Assembly (NCBI GenBank): GCA_027489105.1
Contig: JAIYAJ010000549.1
Span: 1-20,697, forward strand
DNA length: 20,697 nucleotides
Source: Zymomonas sp.
GTDB lineage: Bacteria; Pseudomonadota; Alphaproteobacteria; Sphingomonadales; Sphingomonadaceae
Direction of reading: 5' to 3'
The position numbers were made by a program, and so were the translations under genes. Position 1 is the first letter of the stretch. The number at the start of each line of letters is the position of its first letter. A model generated the notes under the pieces. It worked only from the letters and a program-made list of their open reading frames with translations, had not been told where the DNA came from and did no database searches. Shown in pieces: positions 1 to 7,682 of this stretch.

Positions 1-807
1 AAGCGCGGCCTGCGGGTCCGAACCGCGCAGCGATTTGTGGAGCGCCGAGATCAGATTGTAATGGCCCTCGCGATCCTTGTCGTAGACCGCCATGCGCCGG
101 TGCAACAGCTTCGCCAGTTCGCCTGGCTCAAGCGCATGGTCGATGGCGATCGAAAAGAGCGTCTCGACCTGGTTGAGCAGGAAACGCCCGTCGCCATCGG
201 CCGACGCCACCAGCGCCTCGCGCGCATTCGCCGTCAGCGGCAGGGCTCTGCCGACCAGCTCCTCCGCCCGCGCGATCAGGCGCGTCAACGCGGTCGCATC
301 GAGCCGGTTCAGGATCAGCACCTGGGCGCGGCTCAGCAGCGCGGCGTTGAGCTCGAAGGACGGGTTCTCGGTCGTCGCGCCGACCAGAACGACCGTGCCG
401 TCCTCGACATAGGGGAGGAAACTGTCCTGCTGGGCGCGGTTGAAACGGTGAATCTCGTCCACGAACAACAAGGTCCGCGCGCCGAGCCGCGCATGCTCGC
501 GCGCTTCGGCGAAGATCTTCTTGAGGTCCGCGACGCCCGAGAAGACGGCCGACACGGGCGCGAAGCGCAGTCCGACCGCGTCGGCCAGCAGGCGTGCGAT
601 CGTGGTCTTCCCGGTACCCGGCGGCCCCCAAAGCACCAGGGAGGACAGGCGCCCGGCGGCAACCATCCGCCCGATCGCGCCATCTTCGCCGGTCAGATGT
701 TCCTGTCCGATCACCTCGTCGAGTCGGGCAGGGCGCAGGCGCTCGGCCAGCGGAATGCTCTCGGCGGTGGGGACATGCTCGCCCTCGGGCGCAAAAAGGT
801 CGGCCAT
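1..807 (-). CDS. rarA: Replication-associated recombination protein A (RarA/MgsA), C-terminus cut by window edge
   Basis: AAA+ ATPase of the RarA/MgsA/WRNIP1 family, which acts at stalled replication forks and is related to clamp-loader subunits. The 269 visible residues start MADLFAPEGEH. They contain Walker A GPPGTGKT (61-68), Walker B LLFVDEIH (113-120) followed by RFN, the sensor-1 type stretch GATTENPSFE (143-152) and the start of the C-terminal helical region (AVYDKDREGHYN, about 240-251). Family members are usually about 430-450 residues, so roughly 60 percent of the protein is here and the frame runs open off position 1. The start is the ATG at 807; no better upstream start is visible. 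It is divergent from the padR gene across a 117-nt gap. The ATPase motifs are read directly; the fork-maintenance role comes from the family. Confidence 0.93.
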   Translation of the reverse strand, partial: MADLFAPEGEHVPTAESIPLAERLRPARLDEVIGQEHLTGEDGAIGRMVAAGRLSSLVLWGPPGTGKTTIARLLADAVGLRFAPVSAVFSGVADLKKIFAEAREHARLGARTLLFVDEIHRFNRAQQDSFLPYVEDGTVVLVGATTENPSFELNAALLSRAQVLILNRLDATALTRLIARAEELVGRALPLTANAREALVASADGDGRFLLNQVETLFSIAIDHALEPGELAKLLHRRMAVYDKDREGHYNLISALHKSLRGSDPQAAL

Positions 808-861
808 GGGCGGGGATATAGGGCGCGCAGCAAGCCTCGCACAGCTTTTGCAAAACTCCTC

Positions 862-889
862 TTGTAAAAACTCTTTCAAGATATATCTT
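862..889 (+). promoter_or_regulatory. Candidate sigma70-type promoter of padR-DUF2218
   Basis: TTGTAA (862-867) and TATCTT (884-889) are separated by 16 nt, giving a moderate -35/-10 match in an AT-rich patch (about 845-915) that stands out from the GC-rich surroundings. Transcription would begin near 896, leaving a leader of about 30 nt before the ATG at 925. The -10 box lies inside the palindrome at 878-889. The call rests on consensus resemblance only. Confidence 0.4.
878..889. promoter_or_regulatory. Palindromic operator candidate for the PadR regulator
   Basis: AAGATATATCTT is a perfect 12-bp palindrome. Two further symmetric positions on each side (TT at 874-875, AA at 892-893) pair after a 2-bp mismatch. 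It overlaps the predicted -10 element just upstream of padR. PadR dimers bind inverted repeats and commonly repress their own genes, so this is the natural candidate autoregulatory site. The symmetry is read directly; the binding protein is inferred. Confidence 0.5.
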
Positions 890-924
890 AGAAACATAGA
901 AAACGAATCAGAGGTATTTTGATA

Positions 925-1536
925 ATGCATTTCTTTCACAAAGCCCGCGTTCATGGCGGGCATGGCATCCGGCACGCGATGCGCGGGCGCCGGGGCGGCT
1001 TCTTCGGGGGCGGCGCGGACATGTTAGGTGATGGCTTCGGCGGCGGTTTCGGCGGCCATGGTGGTGGCCGGGGGCGACGTCGGGTGTTCGACGGCGCGGA
1101 GCTTCGGCTCGTCCTTCTGGCGCTGATCGGTGAGCAGCCGCGCCACGGCTATGACCTCATCAAGGCGATCGAGGAGCGGACCGGGGGCGGCTATGCGCCC
1201 AGCCCGGGCGTGATCTACCCGACCCTCACCATGCTCGAGGATATGGGCCAGATCGCCGAGCAGGCAGCCGAGGGCGCCAAGCGGCTCTTCGCGATCACCG
1301 AAGCAGGCAAGATCGAGATCGGCGAGCAGGCCGAACTGATCGAGGCGTTGTTCGCCCGGCTCGATGGCCTCAACGAGGACGCTTCGGGTGGCGAAGGCCG
1401 GGCTCCGGTCAAGCGTGCGATGGTCAATCTCGCCATGGTGCTGCGCGAGCGGATGGGCCGTCGCGATCGCGACGATCTGGGCCATGACATCGCGGCAATC
1501 CTCGACGAGGCTGCCCGCAAGATCGAGCGCCTCTGA
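925..1536 (+). CDS. PadR-family transcriptional regulator, YqjI-like with His/Gly-rich N-terminal tail
   Basis: A 203-residue protein. Residues about 55-140 form the PadR winged helix: ELRLVLLALIGEQPRHGYDLIKAIEE, then the family hallmark YAPSPGVIYPTLTMLED and LFAITEAGK. A helical C-terminal dimerisation region follows. The first ~50 residues are a low-complexity tail with His at 2, 5, 10, 13 and 17 and runs of Gly and Arg. E. coli YqjI, a nickel-responsive PadR protein controlling a ferric-siderophore reductase gene, has a comparable metal-binding N-terminal extension. Unlike YqjI, this tail has no Cys. The ATG at 925 is preferred because GAGG (911-914) lies 10 nt upstream; a TTG at 919 is too close. 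Its stop overlaps the start of the DUF2218 gene (TGATG), so the two are translationally coupled. PadR identity is firm; metal sensing is inference. Confidence 0.88.
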   Translation: MHFFHKARVHGGHGIRHAMRGRRGGFFGGGADMLGDGFGGGFGGHGGGRGRRRVFDGAELRLVLLALIGEQPRHGYDLIKAIEERTGGGYAPSPGVIYPTLTMLEDMGQIAEQAAEGAKRLFAITEAGKIEIGEQAELIEALFARLDGLNEDASGGEGRAPVKRAMVNLAMVLRERMGRRDRDDLGHDIAAILDEAARKIERL

Positions 1537-1853
1537 TGGTCGCCGCGATCGCCTCGGTGCCGACGACCTCGGCCAGCCGCTATCTCCAGCAGCTTTGCAA
1601 GCATTGGGCGCATAATCTGGAAGTCAGTTTCGACGCGCAGCATGGCTCGGTCGTCTTCCCGCGCAACGCGCGCGGGGCAGACTGGCCGGGCGACGGCCGG
1701 GTGACCTTCGATGCCGAGCCGGAGGCTCTCCGGGTGCGCATCGACGCCAGCAGCGTCGGACAGCTCGAGGGCCTGCAGGGTGCCGTTGCGCGCCACCTCG
1801 ACCGCTTCGCCTTTCGCGAGGCACCGCTCAGCTTCGACTGGCAGCCGGCCTGA
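1536..1853 (+). CDS. DUF2218 domain-containing protein
   Basis: A 105-residue cytosolic protein made of essentially one DUF2218 domain. The recognisable core is SRYLQQLCKHWAHNLEV near residues 14-30 and the closing HLDRFAFREAPLSFDW near 87-102. Its ATG shares one base with the padR stop, so translation is probably coupled and the two genes form an operon. In many genomes DUF2218 is fused or adjacent to siderophore-interacting (FAD-dependent ferric reductase) proteins and to YqjI-like regulators, which suggests a role in iron or metal handling. No siderophore-interacting protein gene is present here. The biochemical function is unknown. Confidence 0.8.
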   Translation: MVAAIASVPTTSASRYLQQLCKHWAHNLEVSFDAQHGSVVFPRNARGADWPGDGRVTFDAEPEALRVRIDASSVGQLEGLQGAVARHLDRFAFREAPLSFDWQPA

Positions 1854-1879
1854 ACGCTCGGCGGCCGGCAGAGTTCAGG
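1849..1879. repeat. Inverted repeat spanning the two convergent stop codons
   Basis: CCTGAAC (1849-1855) and GTTCAGG (1873-1879) are perfect 7-bp inverted arms around a GC-rich 17-nt centre. One arm contains the DUF2218 stop (1851-1853) and the other the glycosyltransferase stop (1875-1877). It could fold in transcripts from either side. There is no U-tract, so a terminator role is only possible. Confidence 0.35.
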
Positions 1880-3056
1880 GAACGGGGCTCTGCCGGGTCA
1901 TCCGCACGCCCGCCTGATGCTGGCGGATGATGCGGATATAGGCGTCGACCAGTTCCTGGTTGACCTGGTCCCAGCCATAGCGCGCGCTCGACTGCAGTCC
2001 GGCGAGCCCGATCTTCTGTCGAAGTTCGCCATCCTCGCAGAATGAGCGCAGCGCGTCGGCGAAAGCCTGGGTCCGGCCGGGCTGGATCAGCCGTCCGGTG
2101 ACGCCGTCGTCGATCAGGCTCTCGCTGCCGGTCGCGCGCGCGGCGACTACCGGAAGGCCCGCCGCCATCGCCTCGAGCGTGACATTGCCGAAGGTCTCGG
2201 TGACCGACGGATTGAACAGCATGTCCATCGAGGCGACCGCGCGGCCGAGATCCTCGCCCGCCTGGAAGCCCGCGAACACTGCCTTGGGCAGCCGCTTCTC
2301 GAACCATTCGCGTGCAGGCCCCTGGCCGACGACCAGCACCTTGTGGCGAATCTGCTTGCGCTCGAGCTGGTCGATCGTGTCGGCGAAGACGTCGAGGCCT
2401 TTTTCCATCACCAGCCGTCCGACGAAGCCGATGACCACATCGTCATCGTCGATGCCGAGCGATTGGCGCCATTCCAGGCTGCGGCGATCGGGGCGGAAGA
2501 TCGTTCGGTCGATGCCGCGCGACCAGATGCCGACATCATAGCTCATCCGCTGTTCGCGGAGCAGCTGCGCCATCGACTCAGACGGCGCGAAGATCGCGTC
2601 GCATCGGCGGTAGAAGCGGCGCAGCAGCGCCTCGACCACGGGTTCGAGGAAGGCGAGGCCATAATAGCGGAAATAGGTCTCGAACCGCGTATGGACCGAG
2701 GCGACGACCGGAAGATTGCGGTGGAGAGCGAGGCTCACCGCGCGGTGCCCCAATATTTCCGGGCTCGCGACATGGATGATGTTCGGCGCGAAGCGGCTGA
2801 TGTCGCGCTTGATCGCGGGCGGGATCATCAGCGGGAAGCGATATTCGCCGCGGCCGGGCACGGGCAGCGACGGGATGCTGACGAGGTCGCCGGTCGGCGG
2901 AAAGGCCGGCTCGTCGATCGTCGGCGAATAGACGCGCACGGCGGCGCCCTGGCTCAGCAGATAGCCGACGAGCCGGTTCAGCGCCTGGTTCGCGCCATCG
3001 CGCACATAGTTATAGTTGCCCGTAAACAGGGCCACACGCAGCTGCGAAGCATCCAT
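1875..3056 (-). CDS. GT4-family glycosyltransferase (MgtA/SqdX-like)
   Basis: A 393-residue retaining GT-B glycosyltransferase. The N-terminal acceptor half opens with LRVALFTGNYNYVRDGANQAL and includes VHTRFETYFRYYGL (121-134), a pattern shared with alpha-mannosyltransferases and sulfoquinovosyl transferases acting on lipid acceptors. The donor half has GFVGRLVMEKGLDVF (210-224, with Arg214 and Lys219 in the usual phosphate-binding positions) and the EX7E motif of GT4 enzymes, Glu287 and Glu295, within SVTETFGNVTLEAM. No signal or membrane segment is seen, as expected for a peripheral inner-membrane enzyme working on a lipid. It lies 59 nt downstream of trmFO on the same strand, so cotranscription is likely. 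The fold is confident; sugar donor and acceptor cannot be told from sequence. Confidence 0.85.
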   Translation of the reverse strand: MDASQLRVALFTGNYNYVRDGANQALNRLVGYLLSQGAAVRVYSPTIDEPAFPPTGDLVSIPSLPVPGRGEYRFPLMIPPAIKRDISRFAPNIIHVASPEILGHRAVSLALHRNLPVVASVHTRFETYFRYYGLAFLEPVVEALLRRFYRRCDAIFAPSESMAQLLREQRMSYDVGIWSRGIDRTIFRPDRRSLEWRQSLGIDDDDVVIGFVGRLVMEKGLDVFADTIDQLERKQIRHKVLVVGQGPAREWFEKRLPKAVFAGFQAGEDLGRAVASMDMLFNPSVTETFGNVTLEAMAAGLPVVAARATGSESLIDDGVTGRLIQPGRTQAFADALRSFCEDGELRQKIGLAGLQSSARYGWDQVNQELVDAYIRIIRQHQAGVRMTRQSPVP

Positions 3057-3115
3057 CGCGCCGCCTTAGGAGGCAAATCCGATCATCGCAACCGGAACGG
3101 CCTCATCACGGGCGA

Positions 3116-4450
3116 TCAGGCGGCTTCGCTCTCGGCCATCCACTGGCGCAGCGCCTCGTCGGCGCGCTCGGACATCATCACCTTGCGGTCGCCCTTGCGC
3201 TTGCGCCCGCCCCGTGCGCCCTCCAGCGGTGGGAACAGTCCGAAATTGACGTTCATCGGCTGGTAGCTGTCGGCGTCCGCATCGCCGGTAATATGGTTGA
3301 GCAGCGCCCCCAGCGCCGTCGTCTCGGGCGGGCGGGCGAAGCTGCGGCCAAGCAGTTCGGCGGCGGCGAAGCGGCCCGCCAGCAGGCCGATCGCGGCCGA
3401 CTCGACATAGCCCTCGCAGCCGGTGATTTGCCCGGCGAAGCGGATATGCGGACGCGACTTCAGCCGCAGGGTGCGGTCGAGCAGCTTCGGGCTCTGGATG
3501 AAGGTGTTGCGGTGCAGTCCGCCCAGCCGCGCGAACTCGGCCTTCTCCAGGCCGGGAATCGTCCGGAACAGGCGGACCTGCTCGGCATGTTTGAGTTTGG
3601 TCTGGAACCCCACCATGTTCCACAAGGTTCCCAGCGCATTGTCCTGCCGCAGCTGGACCACCGCATAGGGCCAGCGCCCGGTGCGCGGATTGTCGAGGCC
3701 AACCGGCTTCATCGGCCCGTGGCGCAGCGTGTCGACGCCGCGCTCCGCCATCACCTCGACCGGCATGCAGCCGTCGAAATAGGGCGTGTTCTTCTCCCAC
3801 TCCTTGAACTCGGTCTTCTCGCCGTCGAGCAGCGCCTGATGGAAGGCCAGATACTGCTCCTTGTCCATCGGGCAGTTGATATAATCCTTGGTTTCGCCCT
3901 TGTCCCAGCGCGACGCCATCCAGGCGACGTCCATGTCGATCGAATGATGGTGGACGATCGGCGCGATGGCGTCGAAGAAGGCGAGCGCGTCGGCGCCGGT
4001 CGCTTCGCCGATCGACGAGGCGAGCGATGCGGCGGTCAGCGGGCCGGTGGCGACGATCACCGCGCCACTGTCGGGCAGCACGTCGACCCGTTCGCGCACC
4101 AGTTCGATCATCGGATGGTCCGCGATCGCGCGGGTGACCGCCTCGGCATAGCCCTCGCGGTCGACAGCCAGCGCCGAGCCGGCGGGCACGCGGTGCGCGT
4201 CCGCTTGCGCCATGATCAGCGAGCCGAGCGCGCGCATCTCCTGGTGGAGCAGCCCCACCGCATTGTGCGGGTCGTCCGAGCGAAAGCTGTTCGAACAGAC
4301 GAGTTCGGCCAGGCTGTCGGTCTGGTGCGCCGGCGTCGCCTCGACCCCACGCATTTCCGACAAGCGCACCTTGATGCCGGCCTGCGCCAGCTGCCACGCC
4401 GCTTCGGAGCCGGCGAGGCCTCCGCCGATAATGTGTATCTGATGATCCAT
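3116..4450 (-). CDS. trmFO: Methylenetetrahydrofolate--tRNA-(uracil-5-)-methyltransferase TrmFO
   Basis: Folate- and FAD-dependent enzyme that makes 5-methyluridine at tRNA position 54. The 444-residue length is normal for the family. The N-terminus carries the dinucleotide motif [14 protein letters not shown] (9-22), then the family stretch SEMRG and [12 protein letters not shown]. Cys52 sits where TrmFO enzymes have their first catalytic cysteine and Cys228 (YFDGCMP) fits the second. The C-terminal part has [14 protein letters not shown] and [15 protein letters not shown], both typical of TrmFO. It lies 58 nt downstream of the winged-helix gene and upstream of the glycosyltransferase, all in one direction. 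The start ATG at 4450 places the FAD motif at the expected distance. Confidence 0.95.
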   Translation of the reverse strand: MDHQIHIIGGGLAGSEAAWQLAQAGIKVRLSEMRGVEATPAHQTDSLAELVCSNSFRSDDPHNAVGLLHQEMRALGSLIMAQADAHRVPAGSALAVDREGYAEAVTRAIADHPMIELVRERVDVLPDSGAVIVATGPLTAASLASSIGEATGADALAFFDAIAPIVHHHSIDMDVAWMASRWDKGETKDYINCPMDKEQYLAFHQALLDGEKTEFKEWEKNTPYFDGCMPVEVMAERGVDTLRHGPMKPVGLDNPRTGRWPYAVVQLRQDNALGTLWNMVGFQTKLKHAEQVRLFRTIPGLEKAEFARLGGLHRNTFIQSPKLLDRTLRLKSRPHIRFAGQITGCEGYVESAAIGLLAGRFAAAELLGRSFARPPETTALGALLNHITGDADADSYQPMNVNFGLFPPLEGARGGRKRKGDRKVMMSERADEALRQWMAESEAA

Positions 4451-4508
4451 GCTGGCGCTTTAGTCCTACGCGCTGTCGGATTGAAGCATCTTCCGACCGG
4501 CGTCCGTC

Positions 4509-5680
4509 TCAGCCCGCGAGGCTGCGCTCCGCAACAGTGTCGAGACCCAGCCAGTCGGCCATCCTGCGCAGCAGGCCGTACAGGACTTCGGCGGCATAGG
4601 CCGGAGCGTCGGCCTCATAATGCACCGACTGGACGAGCAGCCGGGACGCCTGCCGATCGGCCTTCAGATCGACGCGGCCGACGAGCCTGTCGCCCAGCAG
4701 GAAGGGAAGCACATAATAGCCGAACCGCCGCTTGTGGGCAGGGGTGTAGATCTCGATCCGGTAGTGGAAGCCGAACAGCCTTTCGGTGCGTGCACGTTCC
4801 CAGATCAGAGGGTCGAAGGGCGCGAGCAGGGCTGCGGCCGACACTCGCCTTGGCGAGCGCGCGTCGCGGTGCAGCCAGACGGGTTTAGCCCAGCCCTCGA
4901 CCTGCACGGATTTGAGTACACCTTCCTCGGCCAGCGCAGCGATGGCGTGGCGGGTTGGTCCGACCTCGGTCCGGAAATAATCGCGCAGATCGGTTTCGGT
5001 TGCGACGCCGAGCGCCGAGGCCGCGCGGGCAATCAGCGCAAGATGCGCGGTCGCCTTGTCGGGGGTGGGCAGGGCAAGGATATCGGCCGGGATAACCCGC
5101 TCGGTCAGGTCATAGACCCGCTCGAAACCGTTGCGTCGCGTCGCTGTGGTGATGTGGCCCGCCCAGAACAGCCACTCGAGCTGGCGCTTGGCTTCGCCCC
5201 AGCCCCACCAGCCGCCCTGTCCCTTGCCGCCTTCGAAGTCGGACGCGGACAGCGGGCCTTCGTCGGCGATCCGGGCGAGGGTGCGCATCGCCTCCGCCCG
5301 GCGCTCGTCGGCATAGGTGCGCAGCGAGCCCCAGCCGCGCTCGCCCCGATCGGCCTCTGCCATGCGCCAGCGCAGCAACGGGTGCAGGTCGAGCGGCAAC
5401 AGAGACGCCTCTGCGCCCAATATTCGAAGATGCGGCGCTTGCCGCGCGGCCCCCACGCGGCCTGGTCGAGCCAACTGCGATCATAGCTGCCAAGGCGGGA
5501 GAAGGCTGGCAGGTAATGCGCGCGGGCCAGCACGTTGACGCTGTCGATCTGGTGCAGCGAGAGGCAGTCGAGCGTTGCCGCGAGCCGGCGGGGACTTGCA
5601 GGGGCCGTTCGCCCGCCGAACCCTTGTGCCGCGAGGGCAATGCGGCGCGCCTCTGCGAGCGATATCTGCAGCGGCTTCAA
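4509..5680 (-). pseudogene. YcaQ/AlkX-like winged-helix DNA glycosylase family gene, single-base frameshift
   Basis: The coding information for an HTH_42 (YcaQ/AlkZ) family protein is split between two frames. Residues 1-90 are read from a TTG at 5680 (MKPLQISLAEARRIALAAQG) and end in IFEYWAQ. The remainder, EASLLPLDLHPLLRWRM to the stop at 4509, is one frame over. Adding one base between 5411 and 5412 restores FEYWA-x-EASLLPLDLHPLLRW and a 390-residue protein, a normal family length. The QΦD motif (Gln44-Ile45-Asp46, in LHQIDSVNVLARAHYLPAFSR) is that of the YcaQ/AlkX branch; E. coli YcaQ unhooks DNA crosslinks. The TTG start overlaps the stop of the upstream gene (TTGA), with GGAG just before it. 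It is either a genuine recent null or a sequencing or assembly error. Both halves are otherwise intact, which favours a very recent event or an error. Confidence 0.82.
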
Positions 5681-6012
5681 CGCCGCTCCATACGCCGCGA
5701 CGCCCAGAGATAATCTTCGGCCGCCTTGCGGTCACGCTCATCCTCGAAAGCGGCGTCCGGCTCGGGCGCCGAACCCAGCGCCTCGAGCAATATCCACAGG
5801 GCGAATCGCCGACCGCGCTCCTGCTCGGTGCCGAAGGCGATGGCGACCCGCTCGCGTCCCGTCTCCATCGTCTCCTCGTCGAGATCATCGAGCGAGGTGG
5901 TGCCGAAATAATGCAGGAGCAGATCGTCGAGGTCCATCAGCGGGCGATGCCCCGGGTAGCGCGCCATGACAAGCAATATGACCTGTCTCAATGCGCGTCG
6001 TTTCTCCTCCAC
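5677..6012 (-). CDS. Small conserved-looking hypothetical protein
   Basis: A 111-residue acidic, Arg-containing soluble protein with no signal peptide or membrane segment. Recognisable stretches are MARYPGHRPLMDLDDLLLHYFG, AIAFGTEQERGRRFALWILLEALG and a charged tail ending WASRRMERR. I do not recognise a named family, though this pattern seems familiar from sphingomonad genomes. The stop overlaps the TTG start of the YcaQ-like gene by TTGA, implying coupled expression. The start is uncertain: the GTG at 6012 has no Shine-Dalgarno, while a GGAGGAG (about 6004-6010) inside the frame could serve the TTG at 5991, giving 104 residues starting RQVILLVMARYP. No function is proposed. Confidence 0.65.
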   Translation of the reverse strand: MEEKRRALRQVILLVMARYPGHRPLMDLDDLLLHYFGTTSLDDLDEETMETGRERVAIAFGTEQERGRRFALWILLEALGSAPEPDAAFEDERDRKAAEDYLWASRRMERR

Positions 6013-6013
6013 T

Positions 6014-6059
6014 TAAATGTCGGGCATGGCGGGATCATTCCGCCCCGGTCCCGCATTTA
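6014..6059. promoter_or_regulatory. Long interrupted palindrome between divergent genes
   Basis: TAAATG (6014-6019) pairs with CATTTA (6054-6059), CGGG (6021-6024) with CCCG (6050-6053), and GGCGG (6028-6032) with CCGCC (6040-6044). Together these make a nested dyad of 15 paired positions over 46 nt. It fills most of the 74-nt gap between the minus-strand hypothetical gene and the plus-strand PEBP gene, where both promoters must lie. It could be an operator for both or a structured leader. The symmetry is read directly and the function is unknown. Confidence 0.4.
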
Positions 6060-6086
6060 GTCATTGAACCACAGGAGGAAGGATCG

Positions 6087-6713
6087 ATGTTCGAACATCT
6101 GCCGCGCTGGCTGGGCGGGCTGCTCCACAATGTCCGGGCGGGCCATTCCAAGCTGGTTATCGTCAATCCGGACCTGTCGGTCGGGGAGACGGTCATCGAT
6201 CTGGAAAGCCCCGCTTTTGCTTATGGTGCGAGGCTGCCGGTGCGCTTCACCGCCGATGGCGACGGCGTGTCGCCGCCGCTCGTGTGGGGGCCGCTGCCCG
6301 AGGGCACCGTCAGCCTAGCGCTGATCGTCGAAGATCCCGATGCGCCCGCGCTGCAGCCGCTGGTCCACGCGCTGGTCTGGAATATCCCCGCTGGCGAGCA
6401 TCGGCTGGCAGAAGGCGCTATCGCCCCCGACGGCGACGGACAGGCGGACGGCCGCGACGTCGGCCGCAACAGCCTGATCGGCGAGGGGTGGCTGCCGCCC
6501 GATCCCCCGTCGGGGCACGGGTCACACGATTATGTGTTCCAACTGTTCGCGCTCAGCGATGCGGTCGATGTCGGCCCGAGCCCGGGCCGGTCGGAATTGG
6601 TGGACGCGTTGAAGGGCCGGGTGCTCGGAGCCGGCATGCTCGTCGCCACTTATTCGCGCGACGAGGAAGCGGTCGGCTCCGGGCACGTGGTGCCAGGAGC
6701 CGCTCCCGCCTGA
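6087..6713 (+). CDS. YbhB/YbcL-family Raf kinase inhibitor-like (PEBP) protein
   Basis: A 208-residue member of the phosphatidylethanolamine-binding protein fold family. After a ~38-residue lead, LESPAFAYGARLPVRFTADGDGVSPPLVWGPLPEGT starts the domain. The ligand-pocket signatures follow: LIVEDPDAPALQPLVHALVWNIP and, later, GHGSHDYVFQLFAL. The bacterial YbhB/YbcL proteins have the fold, but their ligands and physiological roles are not settled. The start is well supported by AGGAGG (6073-6078), 8 nt upstream of the ATG. No signal peptide is seen, so it is probably cytoplasmic. It ends 4 nt from the convergent LOG-family stop, with no obvious terminator between. Confidence 0.88.
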   Translation: MFEHLPRWLGGLLHNVRAGHSKLVIVNPDLSVGETVIDLESPAFAYGARLPVRFTADGDGVSPPLVWGPLPEGTVSLALIVEDPDAPALQPLVHALVWNIPAGEHRLAEGAIAPDGDGQADGRDVGRNSLIGEGWLPPDPPSGHGSHDYVFQLFALSDAVDVGPSPGRSELVDALKGRVLGAGMLVATYSRDEEAVGSGHVVPGAAPA

Positions 6714-6717
6714 GTCT

Positions 6718-7620
6718 CTAGCCCTTTTGCGAGCGCGGTTCGCGGTGCAGATGCACTCGGTCGCGCGTCGCATAATAGAGGTTGAGCTTTTCCCACGCCT
6801 CTTCGGCTGTCTCGACGAAGCGGAACAGGTTGAGGTCGGCCTCGCCGATCACGCCCTCTTCGACCAGGCCGTCGAAATCGACGATCCGCTGCCAGAACTC
6901 CTTGCCGAACAGGAAGATCGGCAGCTGCGCCATCTTCCCCGTCTGGACGAGGGTCAGCAGTTCGAACAGTTCATCGAACGTCCCGAAACCGCCGGGAAAG
7001 GCGGCGACGGCGCGGGCGCGGAGCAGGAAGTGCATCTTGCGCAGCGCGAAATAGTGGAACTGGAAGCTCAGGTGCGGGGTGACATAGGGGTTGGGCGTCT
7101 GCTCGAACGGCAGCACGATGTTGAGACCGATCGACTCCGCGCCGACATCCTGCGCGCCGCGATTGGCGGCCTCCATGATCGACGGTCCGCCGCCCGAGCA
7201 GACGACGAACTGACGCTTGCCGGCCGCGTCGAGCGGGCACTGGCTGGCGATCTGTGCGAGTTTGCGCGCCTCGTCATAATAACGGCTTTTCGCACGCAGC
7301 CGCTCGGCTATCCGCCGTTGCTTGTCTGTCGTCGCCGAACCCACGAGCGCTTCGGCCTTGGCCGGCTCGGGGATGCGGGCGGAGCCATAGATCACGAAGG
7401 TAGAACCGATATTGGCTTCCTCGAGCAACAGCTCGGGCTTCAGCAGTTCGAGCTGGAAGCGGATCGGTCGAAGGTCGTCGCGCAGCAGAAAGTCGCTGTC
7501 CTGAAAGGCCAGCTTATAGCTGTCACTGACGGTCTGCGGAGTTTCGGTGGCCGCGTTCGCGACGGCGGCGTCTTCTTTCGCGCGGGAAAAAACGCGCTGG
7601 GGTATCTTTCTATGTGCCAT
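6718..7620 (-). CDS. LOG-family (TIGR00730-like) nucleotide 5'-monophosphate phosphoribohydrolase
   Basis: A 300-residue Rossmann-fold protein of the LOG/lysine-decarboxylase-like family, whose characterised members hydrolyse nucleoside or cytokinin 5'-monophosphates to base plus ribose phosphate. Diagnostic motifs are VVCSGGGPSIMEAANRGA (about 139-156) and the hallmark PGGFGTFDELFE (209-220), preceded by FALRKMHFLLRARAVAAFPGG. It is longer than the ~190-residue plant-like LOGs, with an extra N-terminal ~75 residues, so it resembles the larger bacterial subgroup. I chose the ATG at 7620 (MAHRKIPQRVFSR); an upstream start near 7692 would add a tail overlapping the neighbouring gene. The Shine-Dalgarno is weak. 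The family is confident; the physiological substrate is not known. Confidence 0.87.
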   Translation of the reverse strand: MAHRKIPQRVFSRAKEDAAVANAATETPQTVSDSYKLAFQDSDFLLRDDLRPIRFQLELLKPELLLEEANIGSTFVIYGSARIPEPAKAEALVGSATTDKQRRIAERLRAKSRYYDEARKLAQIASQCPLDAAGKRQFVVCSGGGPSIMEAANRGAQDVGAESIGLNIVLPFEQTPNPYVTPHLSFQFHYFALRKMHFLLRARAVAAFPGGFGTFDELFELLTLVQTGKMAQLPIFLFGKEFWQRIVDFDGLVEEGVIGEADLNLFRFVETAEEAWEKLNLYYATRDRVHLHREPRSQKG

Positions 7621-7682
7621 TTCCGCTCTGTAGCATGGGTTATCTTTCCCCTGGCTTACAGGGGACGGGCAGGGCGCGCAGC

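Noticed and set aside
3293..4888. Long plus-strand open frame opposite trmFO
   Set aside because: It is antisense to a gene with clear FAD and catalytic motifs; its composition (Arg/Gly/Ala/His-rich, no domains) is that of a GC-rich mirror frame.
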